Assembly: GCA_022570935.1 (NCBI GenBank)
Contig: JACZYU010000006.1
Coordinates: 1-39,940, forward strand
Direction: 5' to 3'
Source: Planctomycetota bacterium
GTDB lineage: Bacteria > Planctomycetota > Brocadiia > Brocadiales > Scalinduaceae
DNA: 39,940 nt
Shown: piece by piece, positions 1-8,924 of the stretch
Layout: every line of letters starts with the position of its first letter
How positions within the stretch are numbered: position 1 is the stretch's first letter
Program-made: the position numbers and the translations under genes
Notes under the pieces: model-generated
What the model was told of the DNA's origin: nothing
Databases searched by the model: none
Seen by the model: only the letters and a program-made list of their open reading frames with translations

Positions 1-330
1 CACATAATCTGCAACTGCCATTGCATGAATAATTGCATCAAATTTTCTATTCTTCAGTTTCCCCTGAAGAACCTTTATCAGGTCGTTATTAGTTTCAATC
101 TCGATTAGCTTAAGCTGTGAGACCTTCATGTTATTACGGTCATGGATTACAGGAAACAAGCTGTCAGCTCCATATATGTACGTAACAACCGCTCCACGAC
201 CCATTGCCCGGAGTGCTATCTCACTACCAAGCCTCCCTGTTGATGTATTCGTTATGTAACGAACGGCATCCAGATAGCCGCGTGTTGAACCTGCAGTAAT
301 AAGAATATTTTTCTTTTTAAGGAGGGACAT
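1..330 (-). CDS. coaB: Phosphopantothenate-cysteine ligase, N-terminal part (stand-alone CoaB)
   Basis: The reading frame starts with ATG at 330 and runs off the left edge, giving 110 residues. It reads MSLLKKKNILITAGSTRGYL, then VRYITNTSTGRLGSEIA and a C-terminal AMAVADYV. ITAGST and the NxSTGxxG segment are the nucleotide-binding signatures of CoaB, which joins 4'-phosphopantothenate to cysteine in coenzyme A synthesis. In most bacteria CoaB is fused behind CoaC (the decarboxylase). Here the frame begins directly at the CoaB Rossmann fold with no CoaC domain in front, so it appears to be the separate-gene form. I see no Shine-Dalgarno site before the ATG. The rest of the gene lies outside the window. 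Confidence 0.8.
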   Translation of the reverse strand, partial: MSLLKKKNILITAGSTRGYLDAVRYITNTSTGRLGSEIALRAMGRGAVVTYIYGADSLFPVIHDRNNMKVSQLKLIEIETNNDLIKVLQGKLKNRKFDAIIHAMAVADYV

Positions 331-828
331 AATTCTGAGTACGACAAAAATGCGAAACATTGATTATTGAGCAAAGCTTATAGATGCAACCTTACTAAGT
401 TATGAGAAAGTAAGTGGTTAAATTACAAATTTCAAATCACAAATCCCAAACAAATTTTAAATTACAATGTCCAAATGACCAAAACTAGACTTCGGCGAGT
501 GCAGTCGATCTGTTTGCTCGCCCTGTTAAATATATCTTTGTATTTTATTGGTCTTTGTGAAAAATGTAACTTTTGAAAGTTGTTGTAAAGACCTCATCCA
601 AATAATTTAACAGGGTAAAGAATTTTGTGTTTGTTTATTGGTATTTGTTTGCTATTTGCCTGCCTGCCGGCAAGGCAGGGAGTTTGTTATTTGGTGCTTA
701 CCCGCCAGAAAGGCTATGTCGGGCTGGTCAGAGATCCAGAAAAACTAAATATTTTGTCAAAATTGGGTAAAATATTATTACTAAGGGACTAAGCTAGTAT
801 CGGGTAGCTGACATCAAGTATCGGACAG
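331..828. other. Intergenic region with low-complexity repeat and hairpin
   Basis: No gene is visible. The stretch 415-480 is an A/C-rich low-complexity sequence of CAAATCACAAATCCC type, and 625-700 holds a TTTG-rich counterpart, so the two partly complement each other. A perfect hairpin lies at 659-679 (CCTGCCT, loop GCCGGCA, AGGCAGG). It resembles the other small GC-rich palindromes scattered through this window. A GGCGAG...CTCGCC stem lies at about 494-522. Confidence 0.5.
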
Positions 829-2334
829 TTATTCCAGTTCTATAGTATTTACTTCACCAAATTCCGTCAACGGTTTATCAAACTGTTTCATATCGCCGAT
901 AACGAGTAATTTTATCTTGTCAGGATGTAAATACTCTTTTGCCACACGCGCTATATCTTCTCTGGTTATAACCTTTATGTTGTCTACATAAGTCTCAAGA
1001 TAGTCTAAGGGCAACCCCTCATATTCTATTTTAACCATCTGGCCAACAATACTGGCACTTGATGTAAATTTAAAGATAAATTGATTTATATAGGTATCCT
1101 TTGCTAATTCTAATTCGTCGTCTTCAACATACTCCTCCCTTATTTTTCGCACCTCATCCAGGGCAAGGGTTATGGCCCTTACGGTCGATTCACTCTTAGT
1201 CTGGCATGATACGAAGAAGAAACCAATATCTCTTGGTGTATGAAAAGCGCTGTAAGCTGAATACGCCAATCCTTCATCTGAACGTACTTTGCTTGGGATT
1301 CGGGCTGTAAAACCTCCACTTCCGAGTATAAAGCTTAATATCTTAATCGGGAAATAATCCTTACTCAATCTATGTATACCATAATGTCCAAAAACCACAT
1401 GGGACTGGTTAATATCCTTGTAAATGTAGTTTGTTGATTTCTGAAATTTCTTCACCACCGATGGCACCTCTGGAAAATCTATCTCAACTTTTTCCCATTT
1501 TGCAAAAACGGTCTTTATTTTTTTTATTATTTCTTCAGTATTAAAATCTCCTGAAATACCCATAATGATATTGTTTGGGTGGAAATACTTTTCGTGAAAG
1601 GCTACCATGTCTTCTCTGGTTATTTTCTCAATAGTATCTTTATACCCTGTTGTTTTTCTACTATACGGATGATCTGCTTCGTACAATATTTTTCTGAATT
1701 CTCTGAATACAATCTGTCGGGGAGTGTCATTTTCCCTTCTGATGCCTTCCAATATTTCATCCTTTTCCTTCCTGATCATGTCCTCTGGAAAAGCAGGATT
1801 CATCAGTACATCGGCGAAAATCTCCAAGCCCTTATCAATATCCTTCTTCATTGTAGAAAGGGAAGCTCCACCCGATTCTCTTCCAATCTGCGTCTCGACA
1901 GATGCCGCGATAAACTCCAACTCTTCATTCATCTGCTCGGGCGTTCTTGTCTTTGTGCCACCCCTTCTCATCACGCTGCCAACCAGATTCGCAAGCCCTG
2001 CCTTTTCTTTTGACTCGTAAACGGCACCAGTCTTAAAGCGGGCAGTAATTCTAAAAATTGGCAAGTCGTGGTCTTCGAGAAGATAAAGGATCATGCCATT
2101 GTCCAAAACCAGCCTTTCAGGTTTTGGCGGAGTGAACTCAATTGGTTTGTACTTAAATTTAGAAACTATCCTGGCCCCCTCCGATTGAGGTTCAGTTGCC
2201 ATAGGTACAATCGTCTGGCCGCCATGTCCATCATACGCAAAAAGCGCTTTTGCCTGTACAATAGAAAGACTTGACAATATGAGAATTAAAACAAGTAGAT
2301 TGCTTAGTGAAAATTCAGCCTTTATTGTTTTCAT
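829..2334 (-). CDS. M16 peptidase homologue lacking the zinc motif (non-catalytic subunit type)
   Basis: About 501 residues with an N-terminal hydrophobic export signal (SNLLVLILILSSLSIVQAKA), so probably periplasmic or membrane-attached. It has the two-halved M16 insulinase layout (LVLDNGMILYLLEDHDLPIF early; FGHYGIHR and SGGFTARIPSKVRSDEGLAY in the second half). At the place of the zinc-binding HxxEH it reads GLANLVGSVMRRGG, so it cannot bind zinc in the usual way. It overlaps the 3' end of the upstream M16 gene by 20 bases. Paired genes of this kind commonly encode one active and one inactive M16 subunit. I chose ATG 2334, preceded by AAGGAAAG, over the adjacent in-frame TTG at 2337. Confidence 0.88.
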   Translation of the reverse strand: MKTIKAEFSLSNLLVLILILSSLSIVQAKALFAYDGHGGQTIVPMATEPQSEGARIVSKFKYKPIEFTPPKPERLVLDNGMILYLLEDHDLPIFRITARFKTGAVYESKEKAGLANLVGSVMRRGGTKTRTPEQMNEELEFIAASVETQIGRESGGASLSTMKKDIDKGLEIFADVLMNPAFPEDMIRKEKDEILEGIRRENDTPRQIVFREFRKILYEADHPYSRKTTGYKDTIEKITREDMVAFHEKYFHPNNIIMGISGDFNTEEIIKKIKTVFAKWEKVEIDFPEVPSVVKKFQKSTNYIYKDINQSHVVFGHYGIHRLSKDYFPIKILSFILGSGGFTARIPSKVRSDEGLAYSAYSAFHTPRDIGFFFVSCQTKSESTVRAITLALDEVRKIREEYVEDDELELAKDTYINQFIFKFTSSASIVGQMVKIEYEGLPLDYLETYVDNIKVITREDIARVAKEYLHPDKIKLLVIGDMKQFDKPLTEFGEVNTIELE

Positions 2335-3835
2335 CAATTGGTTTCTTTCCTTTCTTTTTATTCACTAAGATTGCAACCGTTCTATTGGTCTTTGTAAAAT
2401 ACTTGTTTGCAACACGCATAATGTCCTCTGCGGTTACGGCTATTGTCTTTTCAACCAGAGTGTTAATATATCTCCATCCGAAAATCGCCTCATAAGAAGA
2501 TATTTTACTTGCCAGTCCTGATGCGGATTCCAGGCTTCTTATAAAAGCAGCTTCCAGTTGGTTCTTTATCTTTTGTAATTCACGGGCAGTTACTGGAGTC
2601 GTTTTCAGTTTTTCCAGTTCTTCGTATATTGCTTCTTCGACATCCTCTGCCGTATTGGGATACCGCGGCGAACAGAAGAAGATGAAGGAATCTGCATATT
2701 TGGATGGCCCTCCATACGCATGTGCCATTACTGCAATGCGTTTTTCTTCTATCAGGCTTTTGTATAACCTGGAAGTCCTTCCATTTGAAAGAATTGCCGA
2801 TATAACATCAAAGACATATTGATCAGGGTGGCCGACTGCAGGTTTGTGGTAAGCTATGGACAGTACGGGATTGGCGTCATATTCTACATAAACTCTACGT
2901 TCTCCTCTTTGCTCTGGTTCGACAGTCGTAACCTCCGGTGGAGGTGGCTGGCGTTGAATATCACCAAAATATTTTTCTATAAGCTTGATAACTTCATCAG
3001 GGTTTATATCACCAACAACAACTATAACTGCATTATTTGACGAATAGTATTGTTTAAAATATTTGGCAACCTCTGCTTTCTTCATATTTGCAATATCTGA
3101 CATCCATCCTATAACCGGCCAGCCATAAGGATGGGCCGTAAAGGTGGCAGCATTCAATTGCTCCATCAACAGGCCAAACGGGCTATTTTCCGTACGAAGA
3201 CGCCTCTCTTCCATTACAACATCCCTTTCAGAATAAAACTCTCTCAGGACGAGGTTCTCCATACGGTCAGCTTCCATAAATGCCCATAATTCAAGCCTGT
3301 TTGCAGGCAGGTTACAATAATAATATGTTGCATCATTACTGGTAGATGCATTGAGACCGGTAGCGCCATTCTTGAGATAAATTGACCACATTTCATCTTT
3401 AACTATCAACTTCTTCTGTTTTCTCCAGACTTCTTCCAATTCCGCTTCTAATTTCTTTATCTCTTCTTTGCCGGTATTCGTACCTTTGGCCTTTTCAACT
3501 GCAATTCCAGAAATCAGTTCATCCTCTCTTTCCAGAAGAGGTTTTTCGCTGGCATAATCCTTAGTCCCAAAAATCTCAGTACCCTTGAACATCATATGTT
3601 CAAACAAATGAGAGGCGCCCGTGATCCCCGGATGTTCATTTACAGAACCAACCTTGTAAACAATACGGAGTGAGACTATAGGAACATCGTGTTTCTCCAA
3701 CATCAACAATTTTATACCGTTGTCGAGTGTGTGTTCCCTTACATCAAGTTTTAACTTTTGACCCTGACTGTATGCAGTCGTACAAAAAAAGAGCACTACG
3801 GAAACTAACAAAAATCTCATTCTAAAGGCCTTCAT
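2315..3835 (-). CDS. M16 family zinc metallopeptidase (catalytic partner)
   Basis: About 506 residues with an N-terminal signal peptide (MRFLLVSVVLFFCTTAYSQG). The inverted zinc motif HLFEH is at residues 76-80 (H76, E79, H80), and a conserved glutamate-rich helix (SERDVVMEERRLR) lies further on, as expected for M16A/B peptidases of the insulinase/processing-peptidase type. The C-terminal half carries the second M16 fold (AYHKPAVGHPDQYVFDVISA, NGRTSRLYKSLIEE). It heads a two-gene operon with the motif-less M16 homologue. Start ATG 3835 is chosen because AGGAG lies seven bases upstream; an in-frame TTG at 3838 is possible but less likely. Its substrate cannot be told from the sequence. Confidence 0.9.
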   Translation of the reverse strand: MKAFRMRFLLVSVVLFFCTTAYSQGQKLKLDVREHTLDNGIKLLMLEKHDVPIVSLRIVYKVGSVNEHPGITGASHLFEHMMFKGTEIFGTKDYASEKPLLEREDELISGIAVEKAKGTNTGKEEIKKLEAELEEVWRKQKKLIVKDEMWSIYLKNGATGLNASTSNDATYYYCNLPANRLELWAFMEADRMENLVLREFYSERDVVMEERRLRTENSPFGLLMEQLNAATFTAHPYGWPVIGWMSDIANMKKAEVAKYFKQYYSSNNAVIVVVGDINPDEVIKLIEKYFGDIQRQPPPPEVTTVEPEQRGERRVYVEYDANPVLSIAYHKPAVGHPDQYVFDVISAILSNGRTSRLYKSLIEEKRIAVMAHAYGGPSKYADSFIFFCSPRYPNTAEDVEEAIYEELEKLKTTPVTARELQKIKNQLEAAFIRSLESASGLASKISSYEAIFGWRYINTLVEKTIAVTAEDIMRVANKYFTKTNRTVAILVNKKKGKKPIDENNKG

Positions 3836-4351
3836 CAAAAAGCTCCTCTCTATTGATTTTAGACTAAGCTAAGTCAAAGTTGAATTTAGTCAGCTTTGCA
3901 GGATGAATAGGAGTATACATGAATTACCACTTCATTTATCTTTTCTATACAGTAAATGTTGATACAATAATTCCACTAAAATAGTTCCTGAATATACCTT
4001 TTAGTGTAATCCCACTATGATTTTCATTCTAATAACTTTGGTGGTTAAATCAAATGAAAATTGCAAACCCTATTGGTGTCTTTTTTGAAATGTGAAATTA
4101 TAGCCATGTGCCAGCCACAAACTATACACAAACAATTTAACGGTCCGGCCAGTTCGATGAAATCCGTGCTCGTTTGCAGCTGGCTAAATATACAAAGCGT
4201 TCTTACCACCTAATGAATGTTACAAGGTAGCTCTTTTTATTCATTAATATCCCTTTTACTACTAAATAAAAACAATAATAATATTGACAAATCTTAAGAA
4301 CTATGATAAATAAGTTGTTTCTGAAATTATGCAGATTAACACATTTTAATC
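3836..4351. other. Divergent intergenic region between M16 operon and rplM
   Basis: No gene is visible in about 515 bases. It must carry the promoters for the minus-strand M16 pair and the plus-strand rplM-rpsI operon. Around 4141-4195 there is an imperfect GGCCAG...CTGG hairpin followed by CTAAATATA. I do not recognise a ribosomal-protein leader structure. Confidence 0.4.
4284..4312 (+). promoter_or_regulatory. Possible sigma-70-like promoter of rplM-rpsI
   Basis: A perfect TTGACA at 4284-4289 is followed after 17 bases by TAAATA (4307-4312), a weak -10 box. This sits about 40 bases before the rplM ATG on the same strand. The -35 match is good and the -10 match is poor, so this is a candidate only. 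Confidence 0.35.
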
Positions 4352-4783
4352 ATGATAAAGACCTTTATAGCAAAAAAAGAAACAGTTCAAAGAGATTGGT
4401 ATTTAATTGATGCCAAAGACAAAATCCTGGGGAGAATGGCAAGCCGTATTGCTATGATACTTCAGGGGAAAACAAAGCCTATATATACTCCGCATGTTGA
4501 TACCGGTGATTTTGTCATAGTTACTAATGCAGAGAAAATAAAATTGACCGGAAATAAGATGAATGATAAGGTTTACTATACTCATTCAGGTTACCCGGGA
4601 GGCTTTAAGGAACTTCCAGTAAAAACCTTGCTGGAAAGGCATCCGGACAGAGTAGTAAAAATGGCGGTTAAAAGAATGATGCCGAAGACAAAACTCGGAA
4701 GCGCCATGTTTAAGAAATTAAAGGTTTATTCAGGCCCAGACCATTCTCATGAGGCTCAACAGCCTAAGGTTCTGGAAATCTAA
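4352..4783 (+). CDS. rplM: 50S ribosomal protein L13
   Basis: 143 residues, the normal length for bacterial L13 (uL13), an early assembly protein of the large subunit. Family signatures are visible: [18 protein letters not shown] near residue 15, [29 protein letters not shown], and the C-terminal [18 protein letters not shown]. It is followed after 17 bases by rpsI, the standard rplM-rpsI operon order. No clear Shine-Dalgarno site precedes the ATG, which is common among core genes in this window. The start agrees with the usual L13 N-terminus. Confidence 0.97.
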   Translation: MIKTFIAKKETVQRDWYLIDAKDKILGRMASRIAMILQGKTKPIYTPHVDTGDFVIVTNAEKIKLTGNKMNDKVYYTHSGYPGGFKELPVKTLLERHPDRVVKMAVKRMMPKTKLGSAMFKKLKVYSGPDHSHEAQQPKVLEI

Positions 4784-4800
4784 TTCAAGAAAACAACAAA

Positions 4801-5199
4801 ATGGCTGAAGATACAAAATTTATATGGGGCACCGGCAGACGCAAGTCATCTGTGGCAAGGGCCAGGATAAGAAAAGGCACCGGAAAGTTTCTCGTAAACC
4901 GTAGAGAACTGGACGAATACTTTGGCAGAGACCGAGACACGTTTATAGCACGGTTGCCATTAAAGACCACAAAAACCTTAGGCAAATATGACGTGTTTAT
5001 AAATGTTCAAGGCGGCGGTCTGACCGGCCAGGCAGGGGCAATATGCCTGGGGGTTGCAAGAGCCCTCTATAAAGCAGATGAGTCACTTGCAGAAGGCTTA
5101 AGGGGCGCAAGCCTCCTGACTAGAGACAGCAGAATGAAGGAGCGGAAGAAATACGGTCAAAAAGGTGCAAGAGCAGGCTTCCAATGGACAAAGAGATAA
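4801..5199 (+). CDS. rpsI: 30S ribosomal protein S9
   Basis: 132 residues, typical for bacterial S9 (uS9). It shows WGTGRRKSSVARARIRKGTG near the N-terminus, NVQGGGLTGQAGAICLGVARAL in the middle, and a basic C-terminal tail DSRMKERKKYGQKGARAGFQ ending in TKR, the part that reaches toward the P-site tRNA. Second gene of the rplM-rpsI operon. No Shine-Dalgarno site is apparent. A palindromic terminator begins 22 bases after the stop codon. Confidence 0.97.
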   Translation: MAEDTKFIWGTGRRKSSVARARIRKGTGKFLVNRRELDEYFGRDRDTFIARLPLKTTKTLGKYDVFINVQGGGLTGQAGAICLGVARALYKADESLAEGLRGASLLTRDSRMKERKKYGQKGARAGFQWTKR

Positions 5200-5220
5200 T
5201 CTTACCAGCGCAAGGTTCTT

Positions 5221-5242
5221 CAGCAATTCATGCCAATTGCTG
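5221..5242 (+). terminator. Terminator hairpin after rplM-rpsI, overlapping the end of the epimerase gene
   Basis: CAGCAATT (5221-5228), loop CATGCC, AATTGCTG (5235-5242) is a perfect 8-bp stem followed on the plus strand by TCTTCTTTCCTT. It sits between convergent genes, and its left arm contains the first base of the minus-strand epimerase stop codon (5228-5230), so terminator and coding end share sequence. Confidence 0.6.
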
Positions 5243-6172
5243 TCTTCTTTCCTTATAGAAATTTGTTGTTAATTTTATACCTTCCTGAAGCTTCACTTTT
5301 GGACTCCAATCCAACCCTTTTCCAGCCTTCGTACTATCGATGCAAATGCGGTCAATCTCCCCCGGTCGTTTCTCATCAAAGACCGGCTCTACGTTAAGCC
5401 CCAAAGCATCTCTAACCGATTCAAATATCTCTATATCTTTTATTTCCTTGCCCCAACCAAGGTTATAAATCTCATCTTGCGAGCTTATGGACTTAAACAT
5501 AACATTAATATTTGCAGTTACGATATCTTCTACATAAACATAATCCCTTGTCTTTGTCCCATCACCAAAAATTGTTGGTTGTTTACCATCAAGCATCTGT
5601 TCGGTAAAGATAGCAACAACTCCCGCTTCTCCATGGGGGTCCTGTCTAGGGCCGTAAACATTTGGATATCGCAAAACTGCATAATCCAGGTTGTTGGTTT
5701 GCTTGAAGACAAATAAATAATGTTCAACAGTATGCTTACTTACGCCATACTGCGATTGAGGAGCTATGGGATGTTTTTCATCTACCGGCAAGTACCTGGG
5801 CTCTCCGTATACAGCACCACCGGTAGAAGCGTATACAAACTTCTTTACATTATGCTTATTCGATAAATTTATCAGGTTTAAGGAACCCAGTATATTTACC
5901 TGTGCATCATATAAGGGTTCCCTTACAGATCTTCGCAAGTCCACTTGAGCAGCATGATGGTTGACAATATCAGGTTTTTCTTCTGAAAATATTTTATCCA
6001 GGCCCTCCGTATTACATATATCCTCTTTAAAAAAGGTTGCCTTTGGATTAATATTTTCTTTTTTACCCGTTGTTAGATTGTCCACTATTATTACATCATG
6101 CCCCTGAGATATTAAATTATCAACAAGGTTGGATGCAATAAATCCGGCGCCACCAGTAACCAATATCTTCAT
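5228..6172 (-). CDS. NAD-dependent epimerase/dehydratase (UDP-glucose 4-epimerase-like)
   Basis: 314 residues of the extended short-chain dehydrogenase family acting on nucleotide sugars. The NAD-binding GGAGFIAS is at residues 7-14, the S/T of the triad lies in ASTGGAVYG (about 115-123), and the catalytic pair Y142/K146 lies in QYGVSK. RYPNVYGPRQDPHGEAGVV and IFGDGTKTRDYVYVEDI are typical of GalE-like enzymes. Exact sugar specificity cannot be read from the sequence. It lies 9 bases downstream of the haem lipoprotein gene, so the two are probably co-transcribed, although no functional link is evident. No clear Shine-Dalgarno site. It converges on rpsI. Confidence 0.9.
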   Translation of the reverse strand: MKILVTGGAGFIASNLVDNLISQGHDVIIVDNLTTGKKENINPKATFFKEDICNTEGLDKIFSEEKPDIVNHHAAQVDLRRSVREPLYDAQVNILGSLNLINLSNKHNVKKFVYASTGGAVYGEPRYLPVDEKHPIAPQSQYGVSKHTVEHYLFVFKQTNNLDYAVLRYPNVYGPRQDPHGEAGVVAIFTEQMLDGKQPTIFGDGTKTRDYVYVEDIVTANINVMFKSISSQDEIYNLGWGKEIKDIEIFESVRDALGLNVEPVFDEKRPGEIDRICIDSTKAGKGLDWSPKVKLQEGIKLTTNFYKERRQQLA

Positions 6173-6181
6173 GATCAGGTC

Positions 6182-6688
6182 TTAATTATCATCCTGTCCT
6201 TTGCCTGTGTAATACTTGTCCATTGCCACATTAAAATCTGTCTCCAGATTCATTCTGTCCCACTCTTTGCGTGTCAAACGGTGGCAGTAACTGCAGGTTT
6301 TCTTGAATCGGGCTAACTGATCAGTTGCCTTATCGTGGTCTTTTTCCCGGCATACCTGTAACATCTTTACCAAGGAATTATTAAACATGAATTTAATCTC
6401 ATAAAACTCTTTTGGTATTTCATCACCGGCAAGGTTAAGTGCATTAAAAGTCTTCTCTATCTTGATACATAACTCTTCCGCATCAGCCCAGTCACCCTCT
6501 CCCAGTCTGCGCGTCATAAGCATTGTATCCTCCTTCATCTGTTTCATATTTTCTTTAAATCCAAGTTTTTCATACCACTCAACAGATTCATCTTCCTGCA
6601 TTCCTGCCTGCTGTTCTGTCTTTCCACAAGACAAGATAAAAATTAAACCAATTAATGAAAACTTCAGTAAACTTCTCGTAAATCTCAT
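6182..6688 (-). CDS. Haem-c lipoprotein, class II cytochrome c (c'/c556)-like
   Basis: 168 residues. The N-terminus MRFTRSLLKFSLIGLIFILSC is a lipoprotein signal with the lipidated Cys at residue 21. A single C-terminal haem-binding motif CSYCH is at 132-136, preceded by helical segments rich in charged residues and Met/Phe. A C-terminal CxxCH after a helical bundle is the layout of class II cytochromes c. It would be anchored in the membrane facing the periplasm and carry electrons; the partner is unknown. I chose ATG 6688 (GGAG nine bases upstream) over the ATG at 6703, which lacks a site. It is the first gene of a pair with the epimerase. Confidence 0.75.
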   Translation of the reverse strand: MRFTRSLLKFSLIGLIFILSCGKTEQQAGMQEDESVEWYEKLGFKENMKQMKEDTMLMTRRLGEGDWADAEELCIKIEKTFNALNLAGDEIPKEFYEIKFMFNNSLVKMLQVCREKDHDKATDQLARFKKTCSYCHRLTRKEWDRMNLETDFNVAMDKYYTGKGQDDN

Positions 6689-6783
6689 ACTATGTATCTC
6701 CATGATATAAATAAATCCCTTCCTGCTAAAATAATATCCAGTTCTTTACTATGTCTCTTAAACCTTTATAGACCATTTTGAAA

Positions 6784-6822
6784 GAGGGGCTACATTTTGT
6801 TGATTACAAAATATAGCCCCTC
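6784..6822 (-). terminator. Strong terminator hairpin downstream of fhs
   Basis: GAGGGGCTA..ATTTTGT pairs with ACAAAAT..TAGCCCCTC across a 5-base loop (TGATT), a 17-bp stem with one C/A mismatch. On the minus strand it follows the fhs stop by about 53 bases and is followed by TCTTTC. Confidence 0.7.
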
Positions 6823-6875
6823 ACTTTTGATAGTTTTCTAATACCACTTTACCATAACTGAGAAAGCATTCCAGC

Positions 6876-8642
6876 TTAGAAAAGTCCCTTTACCTTGCCG
6901 GTTTCCACATCCACATCCACACGTCTGTAAGCAGGATCGGAGCAGGTTCCCGGCATGACTTTCACTGTTCCCGCAAATGGTACTATAAATCCGGCTCCTT
7001 TGAATGTTAATACCTCTTGTATCTTCAATCGCCAATCCTTCGGAGCGCCCTTGAGCATTGGATTATCGGTAAGGGAAAGATGCGTCTTAGCCATGCATAT
7101 CCCCAGTTTGGCAGTTTCCGGATCAGCTTCCATCGCCTTGATCTTTGCCAGAGTGTCCGGAGTATAATCGACTCCGTCAGCGCCGTAAACCTGTGTGGCA
7201 ATCATATCTATACGCTCTCTTAATGGAGTCTCCAAATCATAGAGGAACTTGAAGTCGTTCTCTTCGTTACATGCATCGATCACGGCATCAGCCAGTTCCA
7301 GGGCTCCTTCGCCACCCTTTTCCCAATGTTTGGAAAGAGCAACACGGGCTCCGGCATCTTCTACCACCTTTCGTACCGCACTTATCTCATCATCCGTATC
7401 TGTGTAGAAATTATTTATACAAACCACAGGGTTGATACCGGCCTTCTTTACCACATTAATAAGATGGAGCAGATTCGATTCAGCCCCTTTCACCACCCAT
7501 TCAACGTTCTCTTCCTTGTAAACCGGATCAAGAGGATGGCCCGGAATAGGAATCGGTGCGCCGCCATGGCATTTAAGAGCCCTGATAGTGGCGACAAGAA
7601 CCGCAGCATTGGGTTTATTACCGGAGAAACGGCATTTCAGATTCCAGAATTTCTCAAATCCTATATCGGCACCAAAACCAGATTCGGTTACGTGATAATC
7701 CCCTAGCTTCAGCCCCAGCCGGTCTGCAATGATAGAGGATTGGCCAATGGCAATATTAGCAAAAGGTCCGGCATGGACGAATACCGGCTGCCCTTCGATG
7801 GTTTGCAGTAGGTTTGGATTGATTGCATCCACCATCCACGCAGTCATAGCGCCATCTACTTCCAAATCGGCAGTTGTTACAGGTTTGCCTGATTTATCAT
7901 AAGCCAGCACAATCTTGCCCATCCTCTCACGCATATCTTTCAAGTCTTTTGCAACTGAGAGTATAGCCATAATCTCAGAAGAGACGGCAATAGCAAATCC
8001 GGACTGCATCATGAACCCGTCCATTTTGCCGCCTATACCGATATTAATTTCCCGAAGCGCCTGGGCGCAAAAATCTATAACCCACTTGCATACAACATTA
8101 TTTGGATCAATATTAAGACGTTTCAGTTTCCTTTTAGCAAGCTGTTCGTCGTTGTAGTTGAACTCATGTTGTATTCTGGATGTAAGAGCCACCATGCCAA
8201 GGTTGTGGGCATTCATGATTGCATTAATGTCCCCTGTCAGTCCAAGAGAGAAAGGAGTCAAGGGGATACATTGAGAAAGCCCGCCACCTGCAGCAGAACC
8301 CTTGATATTCATAGTAGGCCCACCAGATGGCTGACGAATAGCGCCTACAACATTTTTGTCTCTTTTTCCCAGACCTTGTACCAGGCCCATAGTTGTAGTG
8401 GATTTCCCCTCGCCAAGTGGAGTCGGGGTGATTGCAGTTACATCAATATATTTTCCATCCGGCTTATCCCCAAGCCGGTTAATTGCCCTGTTAAAATCAA
8501 TCTTTGCTACATAGTGCCCGTGAGGAAGCAGTTCATCTTTCTCGATACCTAACTCCTCAGCTAGCTGATAAACCTTTTTCATCCTGGTTTCAGCGTCTTC
8601 TGCTATTTCCCAATCCGCATGCTTGGTCGGATCCAACGCCAT
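6876..8642 (-). CDS. fhs: Formate-tetrahydrofolate ligase
   Basis: 588 residues; the family is usually about 555-560, the excess being mostly an N-terminal extension. The ATP-binding segment [12 protein letters not shown] is at residues 72-83, followed by [20 protein letters not shown] and a long conserved core ([30 protein letters not shown]). The enzyme makes 10-formyl-THF from formate, ATP and THF. It serves one-carbon metabolism and is the second step of the methyl branch of the Wood-Ljungdahl pathway, which anammox planctomycetes use for carbon fixation; that context is inference. A strong Shine-Dalgarno GGAGGG lies nine bases before the ATG. It stands alone, with a terminator downstream. 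Confidence 0.96.
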   Translation of the reverse strand: MALDPTKHADWEIAEDAETRMKKVYQLAEELGIEKDELLPHGHYVAKIDFNRAINRLGDKPDGKYIDVTAITPTPLGEGKSTTTMGLVQGLGKRDKNVVGAIRQPSGGPTMNIKGSAAGGGLSQCIPLTPFSLGLTGDINAIMNAHNLGMVALTSRIQHEFNYNDEQLAKRKLKRLNIDPNNVVCKWVIDFCAQALREINIGIGGKMDGFMMQSGFAIAVSSEIMAILSVAKDLKDMRERMGKIVLAYDKSGKPVTTADLEVDGAMTAWMVDAINPNLLQTIEGQPVFVHAGPFANIAIGQSSIIADRLGLKLGDYHVTESGFGADIGFEKFWNLKCRFSGNKPNAAVLVATIRALKCHGGAPIPIPGHPLDPVYKEENVEWVVKGAESNLLHLINVVKKAGINPVVCINNFYTDTDDEISAVRKVVEDAGARVALSKHWEKGGEGALELADAVIDACNEENDFKFLYDLETPLRERIDMIATQVYGADGVDYTPDTLAKIKAMEADPETAKLGICMAKTHLSLTDNPMLKGAPKDWRLKIQEVLTFKGAGFIVPFAGTVKVMPGTCSDPAYRRVDVDVETGKVKGLF

Positions 8643-8924
8643 AATACTTACCCTCCTTTCAATTTACCTGATAAATTAACTTACTTTGTAGATTTTATAA
8701 TACATTACATATTACAAATAACTGAATCAAAAGGTTTCTGACAATATTCTTTAAAATACAAAGAAATAGGCAAGAACCTATGCTATGTGCTAATGATAAA
8801 CTTTTTAATTATATTGATAAAATTTCCAAGGTCAAGGAAAATGATTTGTGGGGTTGGGTTTATTGTGATGTTGCAATTTGTTAAGACGTTATAGGTTTAG
8901 GACACATATTATTTAGTACCTTTT

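Noticed and set aside
494-535. Possible relation between the hairpin at 494-522 and that at 4141-4195, both followed by TAAATATA
   Set aside because: The shared bases are few and AT-rich; chance similarity is likely.
3836-4351. Ribosomal-protein leader structure before rplM
   Set aside because: Only a weak imperfect stem is visible; nothing matches the L13 leader well enough to call.
7326-8552. Several plus-strand ORFs of 80-128 residues opposite fhs
   Set aside because: They are antisense shadows of a strongly conserved coding region without start signals.
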